Below are positions 54,632-62,920 of a DNA stretch of 64,000 nt, piece after piece. A program made the position numbers and the translations under genes. Origin of the DNA: Deltaproteobacteria bacterium (GTDB lineage Bacteria > Desulfobacterota > Binatia > DP-6); NCBI GenBank assembly GCA_005888095.1, contig VBKF01000095.1:1-64000 (forward strand), written 5' to 3'. The notes below the pieces were generated by a model. That model did no database searches and was not told where the DNA came from. It saw only the letters and a program-made list of their open reading frames with translations. The stretch's first letter is position 1, and the number at the start of each line of letters is the position of its first letter.

Positions 54632-55753
54632 AGCCAGACGCCGTCGTCGAACGTGGTCGTGCCCTGCGTGAGCGTCGGTGTGGTCTGGACGACCCAGCTA
54701 CCGTCGGCCTGCTCGATCGCCTGCCAGCTGTTCAGGTTGTGGCCTTCGCCGAGGTAGCGGTGCTTGACGCCCTTCCACGTGATGGTGCCGACCGGCGCGT
54801 CCGGGAAGTTGATCAGGCCGTTCGTTTGCGGCCCGAGGACCTCGCGCGGGGGATCGAGGCTCACGGGAAGCGGGTTCACGGCCGACGGGCTGCCGACGAG
54901 CGGCACGCCCGCCGCGCCGGCGCCGACGTTGATCGCATAGACCGCGACGGCGTGGAGATTCCCGTCGAGCGCCGGACTCGGCGTCCACGTGAAGCCATGG
55001 TTCGGCTCGGTCGTCAGACCGGCATCCACCAGGTCCTGGCGCGGCTGATTCGCCGTGAGGAACGCCCGGAACGTCCCGTCGACCGTAGATGTGGACGGTG
55101 ATCGGGTTCCCATTGGCGTCCCGGTCGGTGGCCCAGCCGCTCACCACCGTCGCGGTCGCCTGCTCGATCGTCCCCGTGATGCCCTCGGGTCCGGGGGCGG
55201 CCCAACGATTCGGCGATCCGTCGAGCGTCACACGGAACGTCGTCGCGTCGCAGGCGTTGTTGTTGGCCGCCCCGGAGCCGATGCGGAAGCTGAGGAGGTC
55301 GCCGCGCTCGACCGGCACGTGCGGGAGCGTGAACGGCGTGAGGCTACCGCCGTTCGCCATCGTCGTCGGACCCCAGACGAGAAGCGAGTTCCGGTAGATG
55401 GATGCCACGATGCCGTCGCCGCAGTTCGGATCGGCGTCCGACAGGTCGACGCTGACGTTCGCGCTGCCGATGAAGGGGCTCCGCCAGTTGCGCGCGGCAG
55501 CGAGCGTCGGGCCGGGGTGTCCGCCGATCGCCCAGAGCCAGAGGTACGCGATCGTCGGATGCTTCCACGTCCCGGCCGAGGCGTCGAAGGTGAGGTTGTC
55601 GTCGCGAAGCGGGGCGGAGCCGTACTGGTAGAACCAGTCGGACTGCCCCTGTATCCCCGAGAACTGGCCCGCCGAATCCCAGGTCGCTGCGACGCCCGGC
55701 GAACGGGCGAGCAACAGACCGATGACACAGGCCGCCATCGCAACACGTGCCAT
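54572..55753 (-). pseudogene. secreted protein disrupted by a one-base frameshift
   Basis: Starting at ATG 55753 with a signal peptide (MARVAMAACVIGLLLARSPG), the protein has a beta-sandwich module (FSGIQGQSDWFYQYGSAP, LWAIGGHPGP, SLLVWGPTTMANGG) and a GWATDRDANGNPITVHIY module. At 55083-55084 the frame shifts: the next codons make sense only one base later (VDGTFRAFLTANQPRQ), as if one G had been inserted. The continuation gives HAVAVYAINVGAG and a C-terminal part ending near TRVRGWYSAEEYRD. No own stop codon follows; the frame runs into antisense of the guanylyltransferase. So it is either a recent pseudogene or a sequencing error, plus a lost 3' end. Confidence 0.7.
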
Positions 55754-55814
55754 TGGCGTCTCCTTTCGTGCGAGAGGGGAGCTCCGTCAATTCCCGGCAG
55801 CAACGCCTCGACCG

Positions 55815-58772
55815 CTACCACCCGCTATTTCCATCTCCCCTGGTGACAGTGAACCTGGCGCCCGACTCGTCGCCTAGGCCTCCGCTGCCCGGATTGGCGA
55901 CGACTACGCCTGTAAAGGTGGCGTCGCCCCTGGCGCCGGACGCCATATGAATGCCCCAAGTGCCGGCGTCCGTAATTCCGATGCTTGTCAACGAGCTGTA
56001 CGTGACCGTCTTCCAGAGAGATGAGTCATTCTGCACACCGTCAATCTGGAGCCCCGAATAGGTCGGACTGACGATGTCGATGTCGCTGATGAGCAAACCG
56101 CTCAGAGAACTGTCGTAAGCCCAGATCTTGAGAGCGCCATGCTGCTGGTTCCACATGGGACCCCCGGCGCGGACGAGGTTGTTGCGTCGGACGCTGGTGA
56201 TGCCGGCAAACGGGAATGACGTGAACTCTTGGGCGATCAGAATGCCAGGGTAGGTGACCACATCAGAGCAAACGTTGTCTTCGACCTTGTTGTCCTGGCC
56301 ACCGTAGATGGCGTAGCAGTTCCCACGCCAAGGAATCTGTACCGTATTGAAGTGGATGATGTTATTCAGGTTGACGCCGTTGGGGGTATCCGATCGTGAC
56401 CACGAAGCCACCCCATCGTCTCCCGTATTGCGGAAGTGGGAGTTCACCACCTCCGAGTTGCTGGCGCCCTCGCACAGGTTGACGCCATCGGCAAAGGTGT
56501 TGCGAAAGCGGCTGCCGGTAATGACGAGACCATTGGGGCCTGGTCGGGGGTACACGCCAGCCCAATACCCGACCTGGGTATGCTCTACCCAGATGTTCTC
56601 CATGCGGGAGCCGGTGCTGCCGGCGGCGCTGGTGAATCCGTCGTTGAGCGGCAATTGACGCGTGAGGCTCTCGCCCAGGACGGCGAAGTCATAGTAGCGG
56701 CAGTTGTCGCCGGTGCACTGGAAACCGTAGGATCCATGAATGGTTGAATACCACATGCCCGCCCCGCGGATCGTCACATCCGAGACTCCCAAGACCCCGC
56801 TGTTGCTTTCGAACGTCCCAGGAGGAATCCAGACGCCGAGGCCCTGGCTCCGCGCGGTGTTGATGCAGCTCTGGATGGCCGGACCGTCATCGGTGCCGTC
56901 ATTGGGCGTCGCGCCGCAGCTGACGATGGAGAGGAAGTTGGCGGGCATCGAGAGCGGCGGTGGTACCCGCTCCAGGTCGATCAGATCCACCACATAGTAC
57001 GTCGCCATGTCCGTCATATCTTTCTGAAGCCTCACCGTCGCGCCGGCGGGGATGTCGCCTACCAGGGCGCGTGCCTCGTCGAAGAAGTGATGCGCGCCGC
57101 CAGCGCCTGGATTATTGTCCGAACTCGCCTCGCCTCCGTAGGACCAGGCATACTTTGAGGTCAGGTTGAGCTTCTGGCGGAAGGCACCGTTGACGTACAG
57201 GCTGAGGGTAGCGTCCATCCCGCCGCCCATGGGCGCATCGGGGATGACGTAGCGTACCACGATCGAGTTGGCGGGCTGGCCGGCCGTGATCTGGACATAG
57301 TGCCCGGGCATGTCCAGGCGTACGGCGCGCCGTCCCGAGGACTCGGCGGCGAAATCCCCAAACACCCGGCTGGGGCCGAGGATGCTGCCGTTGATGATGC
57401 CGTTTTCCGCCTCATACTCCACCCAGGGCACTGCTGCGCCACGCGGCGCCACCTCCAGCAGCCATTGGGCGCGCTGCGAACTGGTAGAAACGTTGCCGTA
57501 CTGCGCGTAGCCCTGCAAATTCTGGATATGGACGATGTTCGTATTCTGCCAGACATTGCGGATGATCGTGTAGCCCGGTGTGGGGGCGTTTTCCACCGTC
57601 CACCGGGCGCTCATCCAGACATCGGAGATGGGGATACTCTCGACGTACCCGTACAGGTGCTCGATCGACATATAGTTGCCGGTGGCGCGATTCCTGATGC
57701 GCTTGGTTCCGGCGTAGTCCTCGATCACCCAATGGGCGGTCGTATCGGTGGTGCCCGGGGTGCCGTACCTGACCTGATTGCTGGCCTCGAAGAGGTACAT
57801 GCCGTTCGAAAGGTTCTTGATGCGCACGTAGCTGCCTGCCGCTGGTATAGGAGCAATCGGAGCATTCTCCAGCAGCCACTGGGCGCTGGCGAAGGTGGTA
57901 GGAACGTTGCCGTACTGCGCGTACCCCAGCAAATTCTGGGTGTGGATGATGTTCGTGTTCTGCCAGACATTGCGGATGATGGTGTAGCCCGCGGTCGGCG
58001 CACTCTCCAACGTCCATCGTGGGCTCATCCAGGCATCGGAGATGGGGATACTCTCGACGTACCCGGACAGGTGCTCGATCGACATGTAGTTGCCGGTGGC
58101 GCGGTTCTTGATCCGCTTGCTCCCAGCGTAGTCCTCGATCAGCCAGTGAGAGGTGGTATCCGTGCTGGCCGGGCTGCCGTACAGAACATGATGTGTGCCC
58201 TGGTAGACGTGATTTGTATCCTCGTAGAGGTAGGCGCCGGTCCAGAGATTCTTGATCCGCACGTAGCTTGGCACGAGCGGCGCGTCCTCCAAGAGCCACT
58301 GGGCGCTCGAGAGACTTGTAGGGACGTTGCCGTACTTCGCGTACACCTGCGGATCCTGGAGGTAGATGATATTCGTGTTCTGCCAGACGTTGCGGATGAT
58401 GGTGTAGCCTGCGGTCGGCGCGTTCTCCAACGTCCAACGGGGACTCATCCAGGCATCCGAGACGGGAATACTCTCGACGTACCCGGACAGGTGCTCGATC
58501 GACATGTAGTTGCCGGTGGCGCGGTTCTTGATACGCTTGCTCCCGGCATAGTCCTCGATTACCCAGTGTGAGCTCGTATCGATGCTGGATGGACTGCCGT
58601 ACCGGACCTGATTGCTGGCCTCGTAGAGGTACGTGCCGTTCCAAAGAGCCTTGATCCGCACGTAGTTGGCCGCCGCGGTTGGCATGGGAGCGAAGAGGGC
58701 GGCATACATAACCATCGCGAGACAGCGCGTCGGGAATCGGCTCCCGCTGTGGCTCTTCGGCGTCGCCGCCAT
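55815..58772 (-). CDS. secreted GH87-like alpha-1,3-glucanase with three beta-trefoil-like repeats
   Basis: 985 residues from ATG 58772 with GAGGAGG upstream. Signal peptide to residue 35. Three similar modules (about 37-169, 170-314, 315-444), each with YVRIKxLxxGxYLxE, RIKNRATGNYMSIEH and YTIIRNVWQNTNI, look like beta-trefoil/fascin-type folds. A carbohydrate-binding module of the CBM6/35 type spans 450-600 (EYEAENGIINGSI). The C-terminal right-handed beta-helix begins at 610 (SCGATPNDGTDDGPAIQ). Asp762 (NTFADGV) and Asp785-Asp786 (NTGDDGV) show the spacing I recall for the catalytic Asps of GH87 mycodextranases. GC is clearly lower than in flanking genes, so transfer is likely. Confidence 0.78.
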   Translation of the reverse strand: MAATPKSHSGSRFPTRCLAMVMYAALFAPMPTAAANYVRIKALWNGTYLYEASNQVRYGSPSSIDTSSHWVIEDYAGSKRIKNRATGNYMSIEHLSGYVESIPVSDAWMSPRWTLENAPTAGYTIIRNVWQNTNIIYLQDPQVYAKYGNVPTSLSSAQWLLEDAPLVPSYVRIKNLWTGAYLYEDTNHVYQGTHHVLYGSPASTDTTSHWLIEDYAGSKRIKNRATGNYMSIEHLSGYVESIPISDAWMSPRWTLESAPTAGYTIIRNVWQNTNIIHTQNLLGYAQYGNVPTTFASAQWLLENAPIAPIPAAGSYVRIKNLSNGMYLFEASNQVRYGTPGTTDTTAHWVIEDYAGTKRIRNRATGNYMSIEHLYGYVESIPISDVWMSARWTVENAPTPGYTIIRNVWQNTNIVHIQNLQGYAQYGNVSTSSQRAQWLLEVAPRGAAVPWVEYEAENGIINGSILGPSRVFGDFAAESSGRRAVRLDMPGHYVQITAGQPANSIVVRYVIPDAPMGGGMDATLSLYVNGAFRQKLNLTSKYAWSYGGEASSDNNPGAGGAHHFFDEARALVGDIPAGATVRLQKDMTDMATYYVVDLIDLERVPPPLSMPANFLSIVSCGATPNDGTDDGPAIQSCINTARSQGLGVWIPPGTFESNSGVLGVSDVTIRGAGMWYSTIHGSYGFQCTGDNCRYYDFAVLGESLTRQLPLNDGFTSAAGSTGSRMENIWVEHTQVGYWAGVYPRPGPNGLVITGSRFRNTFADGVNLCEGASNSEVVNSHFRNTGDDGVASWSRSDTPNGVNLNNIIHFNTVQIPWRGNCYAIYGGQDNKVEDNVCSDVVTYPGILIAQEFTSFPFAGITSVRRNNLVRAGGPMWNQQHGALKIWAYDSSLSGLLISDIDIVSPTYSGLQIDGVQNDSSLWKTVTYSSLTSIGITDAGTWGIHMASGARGDATFTGVVVANPGSGGLGDESGARFTVTRGDGNSGW
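57441..58664 (-). repeat. three tandem ~400-bp repeats inside the GH87-like gene
   Basis: DNA repeats at about 58266-58664, 57831-58265 and 57441-57830 encode the three YVRIK modules. Long stretches are near-identical between copies, for example the code for TAGYTIIRNVWQNTNI. The second copy has an extra 12 or so residues (TNHVYQGTHH). The similarity suggests recent tandem duplication. Confidence 0.8.
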
Positions 58773-58773
58773 A

Positions 58774-58971
58774 TCATTCCTCCTCTGCGACGTTCGCGCT
58801 GCTCAGGGCCGTGAATGAAAGGGAGACACGGTCGCTACAAGCTACACGGCGCGCGCTCACCAACCCGAGGGCAGCATGGTCCGCGCAGGCAACGGCCGTC
58901 GTGGGTGCCGTCAGCGCGAGGATGGCAGCTGCGGTCGTCACCGCGGTCGGTGGATTGGATCTTCCGGCCAT
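58774..58971 (-). CDS. possible small secreted peptide upstream of the GH87-like gene
   Basis: 65 codons ending 1 base before the GH87-like ATG. The first 28 residues look like a signal peptide (TTAAAILALTAPTTAVA), after which no family is recognisable. The RBS of the next gene is encoded in its last codons (EEE). It may be a real leader/partner or chance; evidence is weak. Confidence 0.3.
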   Translation of the reverse strand: MAGRSNPPTAVTTAAAILALTAPTTAVACADHAALGLVSARRVACSDRVSLSFTALSSANVAEEE

Positions 58972-59234
58972 CGAGTGGCTTCTCCTCCCTCGCCGGCGCC
59001 GGCGGCGAACGTCGACGGGATCTGGAGCGTGCGGGAGGCGTGAGTGTAGGCGTCCGGGGCGGACGGGAGAACTCCGTCCCGCCCCATTTTGCCTCGAATC
59101 TTCGTGGTATTCCGCCGACGTTTTATGGTGAGCATGCCGCGTCGGCGCGCGCGATGTGGATCTCGAAGCGCTCGCGGGCAAGTGGTTTCCGTCCCGTGAA
59201 GGCGGGAGGCCAGGTGGGCGTCGCGATGCGGCCC
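58972..59234. other. no gene recognised
   Basis: About 260 bases between the small peptide and the SDR remnant. Short open frames exist on both strands but none shows a motif, signal peptide or good ribosome binding site. It may hold the promoter for the minus-strand GH87-like unit. Confidence 0.3.
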
Positions 59235-59545
59235 TCAGCGGCGGGTACGCCCGAGGGCCGGGCCGAGCGCAGCCTCGATGACGTCGACGATCTTCTGCAG
59301 CGATCCGTCGGCGGTCGAGAGGTCCTCGGTCGCGGTGTCCCGAGCTCCGTCCACGACCGGATAGCAGTCGCGACCTCCGTCGGATCGGAACGCGAGCCGA
59401 AACCCGTCCCCGCCGTGGGTCCGCTCTCCGCCGAGAGCACACGGACGCCGCTCGCGCGCAGCTCGCGATCGATGGCGATCGATGCCGCCTGGAGGGCCGT
59501 CTTGCTCGACGCGTAGAGCGCGACGGGAGTGCTACAAGGGCGGAA
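59235..59545 (-). pseudogene. short-chain dehydrogenase remnant, frame-disrupted
   Basis: On the minus strand, codons from about 59545 read TPVALYASSKTALQAASIAI, then RELRASGVRVL, the catalytic YxxxK helix of short-chain dehydrogenases. The first half of the enzyme is missing. After VRVL the SDR frame becomes nonsense, while a neighbouring frame reads on as DGSLQKIVDVIEAALGPALG and stops at 59235. So either a frameshift joins two pieces or two relics abut. Confidence 0.5.
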
Positions 59546-59584
59546 ACAGCCGCGCGCCGAGGGGCGCGCGCTCGGGAGGACCGA

Positions 59585-60049
59585 ATGGCACTACGGGGAG
59601 GATGCGCATGCGGCGCGATCCGGTACGAGCTCCGCGACCGCCCGCTGATCGTGCACGTATGCCACTGCCGCGACTGCCAGCGTATCACGGGCAGCGCCTT
59701 CGTGATCAACAACTGGATCGAGGAGAAATGTGTCGCCGCGAGCGGCGCTGCGCCCAGGTCGTTCACGCTGCCCGGCGGCAGCGGGAAGCGGCACGACGTC
59801 TTGTTCTGCGATACGTGCGGCACCACCGTATGGAGCCGCTACCACATCGTCACGAGCCCTTGCCTGTTCGTCCGTGCCGGGACGCTCGACGATCCGAGCG
59901 CCGTCACGCCGGACGTCCACATCTTCACGCGGAGCAAGGTGCCGTGGCTCGCGCTCCCGAAGGGCGTGCCGGCGTTCGAGTCGATCTACAAGCTCGACGA
60001 CGTGTGGTCGCGCGAGAGCCGGGAACGCCTGCGCCGGAACGCCGGATAG
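59585..60049 (+). CDS. GFA/CENP-V family protein
   Basis: 154 residues. Zinc-binding pattern GGCACGAIRYE, CHCRDCQRITGSAF and LFCDTCGTTVW is that of glutathione-dependent formaldehyde-activating (GFA, CENP-V) enzymes. Despite the name, most members have unproven activity. Alone on the plus strand; GGAGGACCGA precedes the ATG. Confidence 0.88.
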   Translation: MALRGGCACGAIRYELRDRPLIVHVCHCRDCQRITGSAFVINNWIEEKCVAASGAAPRSFTLPGGSGKRHDVLFCDTCGTTVWSRYHIVTSPCLFVRAGTLDDPSAVTPDVHIFTRSKVPWLALPKGVPAFESIYKLDDVWSRESRERLRRNAG

Positions 60050-60194
60050 CGGCACGTCCCTCGTCGACGGACGGCGGCGCGGAGCGGGATCGTGTTCGAG
60101 GCGGCGGCCCCGATGCCAGTGACGCCGCCTTCATCGAACCCGACCTGCGCTCCGCCCGCGTCCGTCCCACTACGATTCCTTCACGCTTGCCGGT

Positions 60195-60422
60195 TCACTG
60201 CTGAATGAGCGTGTCCACGCCGATGACGTTCATTCGGCCGTTGGACACCGTGCGCGTATCGCCCGCGGTCATGCAATTCACGTTGATCGTCACCACGGAC
60301 GACAGACCGCCGGCGGCCGTGAACACGCCCTCGAGCGAGACGCCTCCCTTCGCGGAGTTGCCACCGTTGTCTCCCACGAGCAACGTGTCTCCGGACCCGA
60401 ATGTCCTGCGGTCGGCGCTGCG
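60195..60422 (-). pseudogene. C-terminal fragment of an unknown secreted protein
   Basis: A minus-strand frame ending at 60195 reads FGSGDTLLVGDNGGNSAKGG, SLEGVFTAAGGLSSVVTINV and NVIGVDTLIQQ. The beta-rich, Gly/Ser pattern looks like the end of a surface or secreted protein, but there is no proper start (TTG at 60383 at best) and no family is recognised. The bases from 60050 to 60194 hold nothing I recognise. Confidence 0.3.
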
Positions 60423-60439
60423 ATCCTGTATGGATGGGC

Positions 60440-60469
60440 TTGACGAATTGTCTGGATTATCTGTACAAT
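60440..60469 (+). promoter_or_regulatory. vapBC-like promoter and inverted repeat
   Basis: TTGACG at 60440-60445 and TACAAT at 60464-60469 are 18 bases apart, a near-consensus pair. The predicted start lies at about 60475-60477, on the antitoxin ATG (60476), so the mRNA would be leaderless. ATTGT (60447-60451) and ACAAT (60465-60469) form an inverted repeat over the promoter, suitable for autoregulation. Confidence 0.65.
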
Positions 60470-60475
60470 CTCCGC

Positions 60476-60670
60476 ATGAGGGCGAGCATCAGGAAGAGGA
60501 CGTACAACCTCGACGGTGACATGATTGAGCGCGTGCGCCGTCTCTACAATGCGAAGACAGACACCGAAGCCATCCAGAAGGCCCTGCGCAAGGCGATCGA
60601 TGACCGGGAGATTGAGGACGCCCTCGACGCGTTGCTACGTACGGGGCGGTTCCGGACAGTCTACCGCTGA
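60476..60670 (+). CDS. vapB: VapB-like antitoxin
   Basis: 64 residues. RASIRKRTYNLDGDMIERV is a short strand followed by helix, the beginning of a ribbon-helix-helix-like fold; TDTEAIQKALRKAIDD is the second helix and DALLRTGRFRTVYR the toxin-binding tail. This is the DUF2191/VapB type seen before PIN toxins. The TGA overlaps the toxin start as CTGA. The ATG lies 6 bases past the -10, so it is probably leaderless. Confidence 0.8.
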   Translation: MRASIRKRTYNLDGDMIERVRRLYNAKTDTEAIQKALRKAIDDREIEDALDALLRTGRFRTVYR

Positions 60671-61119
60671 AGTACGTTCTCGACACCAACGTCTACCTCG
60701 AAGCGGCTCGCTCCGACGAGGCGCGGGCACAGTTCCTCGAGGCGTTCATTCCTCTGCTGCCCGCGACGTTCCTCTCCGCCGTCGTCGCCTGTGAACTCGC
60801 TGTCGACGCGACGGACCGTCGCACACGGGGCCTGGTGCGCCAGTTCCTGCTGCCGATGGAGCGCACTGGGCGCATCGTGAGCCCGGTATTCGACGATTGG
60901 ATCGACGCGTCCGACGTAGTGAGCGCGATCGAGGAGCGCGACGGGGGCTGGCGGTCGAAGCTCCCCGCGCTACTCAATGACATTATGATCTCGCTCTGCG
61001 CGCGCAGGATCGGCGCAACGCTGATCACGTACAACGGCGAAGACTTCCGTCTCATCAGGCGTCACAGAGAATTCTCTCTCCGGGTGCTGGCTGGAGCGAG
61101 GCGCGAGAGTCGTCGCTGA
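60667..61119 (+). CDS. vapC: PIN-domain toxin, VapC-like, CTG start
   Basis: 150 residues read from CTG 60667. The PIN fold acidic residues are visible: Asp6 in YVLDTNVYLEAA, Glu43 in VACELAVDA, Asp105 in LLNDIMISLCA and Asp126 in TYNGEDFRLI. VapC toxins are Mg-dependent RNases acting on tRNA or rRNA. No ATG, GTG or TTG lies in frame before the conserved VLDTN strand; CTG overlapping the antitoxin TGA is the only arrangement preserving the whole fold. Alternative: a frameshift with the true start in the antitoxin end. Confidence 0.82.
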   Translation: MKYVLDTNVYLEAARSDEARAQFLEAFIPLLPATFLSAVVACELAVDATDRRTRGLVRQFLLPMERTGRIVSPVFDDWIDASDVVSAIEERDGGWRSKLPALLNDIMISLCARRIGATLITYNGEDFRLIRRHREFSLRVLAGARRESRR

Positions 61120-61310
61120 GCAATGGGATCCTGCCAGCGGATCGCCTTCGCCATGGTCTTGTTGGTCACGTCGACACGTCGGGCTATCGCCGATGCGCTC
61201 ATGCCAAGACTCTCTAGAAGGGCGGCGCGGCCAGCGATCGCCGGGTAGGTCCGCGCCAAGAGCGGCGGCCCAGCCAGCGGAATGCCGCGCGTGGCTCCGC
61301 ACGCAACCAC
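61062..61310 (-). pseudogene. helix-turn-helix fragment
   Basis: A minus-strand frame reads LGMSASAIARRVDVTNKT, a convincing helix-turn-helix, but nothing else of a full protein is present and its end overlaps the toxin gene on the other strand. It may be a relic of a mobile-element protein or regulator. The region 61311-61460 holds nothing else I recognise. Confidence 0.3.
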
Positions 61311-61463
61311 GCGATCCGTCGCATGACAGCGTCACCGAGCGCAACGCCAGAGTGAAACACGGCGTTGCGCGCGGAGAGCAGCCGTCGTGTCGAGGACGCG
61401 GGGCCGCCCCTCCCGCCTCGGGTCGACACGCAGGGTCACGACATGCGCGCCTTTCTCGGCGTC

Positions 61464-61716
61464 GTGGGCCGCGGCGCGCTCTGGAGCTCGTTCGTGATGG
61501 TCTTCCGCCTGCGCCGCATGCTGGAGTCTGCTGCACCAGGTCCGGCCCGCGGGCACCTCGAGGCTCGCGCGCCTGCTCGACGACCCCGACGCCTTCGCGG
61601 CCGCGTACCGCCGTGGAACTTCTGGCGCGACTTCCTGGCGCGCATTCCCGAGCACATGGCCGTCGGGCGCACCGCCGGCATGGGCTGGAGCGATCGGGGT
61701 ACGCCCGCGGCGATCG
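61464..61716 (+). pseudogene. degenerate copy of the guanylyltransferase-like gene
   Basis: This stretch resembles 54290-54550 at the DNA level (roughly 80-90 % by eye). It decodes as GRGALWSSFVMVFRLRRMLE, then breaks at an inserted T (61527), and continues as LLHQVRPAGTSRLARLLDD. After a 10-base deletion near 61607 the frame is regained as PWNFWRDFLARIPEHMAVG and GWSDRGTPAAIA. There is no start or catalytic part, so it is a relic. Confidence 0.75.
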
Positions 61717-61807
61717 CGCCGAGCGGCGATGGGCGTGTTCCCGCCCTGGCAGGTTGCGCGCGCCCGGCTAGCGAAACCGTCGCCGATCTGCTCGCATCCA
61801 AACCGTC

Positions 61808-62920
61808 ATGAAGGCAATCGCCGTCTTTCCGGGCCGTCGCGAGGTGAAGCTGATCGAGCAGGAGCCCCCGACACTCAGGGCGCCCACTGACGTGAGGCTC
61901 CGCATGCTCGACGTCGGCGTGTGCGGGACCGATCGCGAGATCTGCGCCTTCCAGTACGGCACCCCGCCGGCGGGGAGCGAGCACCTGGTCATCGGCCACG
62001 AGTCGCTGGGCGAGGTCGTCGAGGTCGGATCCGCCGTGTCACGGGTCAAGCCGGGAGACCTCGTGATCACCATGGTGCGCCGGCCGTGTCTGCACGAGGA
62101 CTGCATGGCCTGCCGCGCCGGCCGGCAGGATTTCTGCTTCACCGGTGACTTCTCGGAGCGCGGCATCAAGCGCCTGCACGGCTTCATGACCGAGACCGTG
62201 GTCGACGACGAGCGCTACATGCACGTCGTCCCGCGGGCGCTGCGCGATGTGGCGGTGCTGGTCGAGCCGCTCACCATTGCCGAGAAGGCGCTGATCCAGG
62301 TGGGGCAGGTGCAGCAGCGGCTCCCCTGGGCCTGCGGGATCGATCCGCGCACGGAGCGCCGGTTCCGGCACCGTGCCGTCGTCCTTGGCGCCGGCCCCGT
62401 GGGGCTGCTCGGGGCGATGGCGCTCGTCGCGGCCGACTTCGACACCTCGGTCTACTCGCGCGAGCCGGCGCCGAACCCCAAGTCGGACCTGCTCGCCTCG
62501 ATCGGCGCCCGCTACCTCTCCGCGCAGGAGACGTCGATCGAGCACCTCGCCGAGCAAATCGGCAACATCGACCTCGTCTACGAGGCCACGGGCGCGTCCT
62601 CGATCGCGTTCCAGATGATGGAGGTGATCGGCACGAACGGCATCTTCGTGTTCACGGGCGTGCCGGGGCGGAAGGCGCCGATCGAGGTCGACACCGACGT
62701 CATCATGCGGAACCTCGTGCTCAAGAACCAGGTCGTGTTCGGGACGGTGAACGCGGGCCAGGAGGCCTTCGAGACCGCCATCCGCGACCTCACGGTCTTC
62801 CAGCAGCGGTGGCCGGCGGCGGTGCACGCGCTCATCACCGGTCGCTACCCCGTCGAGGCGTATCGCGACCTCCTGGTCGGGCCGCCGCAGGGGATCAAGA
62901 ACGTCCTCCGCTTCGCATAG
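61808..62920 (+). CDS. glucose 1-dehydrogenase-like MDR enzyme
   Basis: 370 residues from ATG 61808. Zinc medium-chain dehydrogenase of the archaeal glucose dehydrogenase type: GVCGTDREICAF with the catalytic Cys, GHESLGEVVEVG, a structural-zinc lobe (CLHEDCMACRAGRQDFC) and the nucleotide motif VVLGAGPVGLLGAMAL. It oxidises glucose or similar aldoses with NAD(P). It is immediately followed by a debranching-type enzyme. Confidence 0.88.
   Translation: MKAIAVFPGRREVKLIEQEPPTLRAPTDVRLRMLDVGVCGTDREICAFQYGTPPAGSEHLVIGHESLGEVVEVGSAVSRVKPGDLVITMVRRPCLHEDCMACRAGRQDFCFTGDFSERGIKRLHGFMTETVVDDERYMHVVPRALRDVAVLVEPLTIAEKALIQVGQVQQRLPWACGIDPRTERRFRHRAVVLGAGPVGLLGAMALVAADFDTSVYSREPAPNPKSDLLASIGARYLSAQETSIEHLAEQIGNIDLVYEATGASSIAFQMMEVIGTNGIFVFTGVPGRKAPIEVDTDVIMRNLVLKNQVVFGTVNAGQEAFETAIRDLTVFQQRWPAAVHALITGRYPVEAYRDLLVGPPQGIKNVLRFA

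Noticed and set aside
57441-58664. Tandem repeats as an insertion sequence
   Set aside because: They encode three protein modules in one open frame and lack terminal inverted repeats or a transposase.
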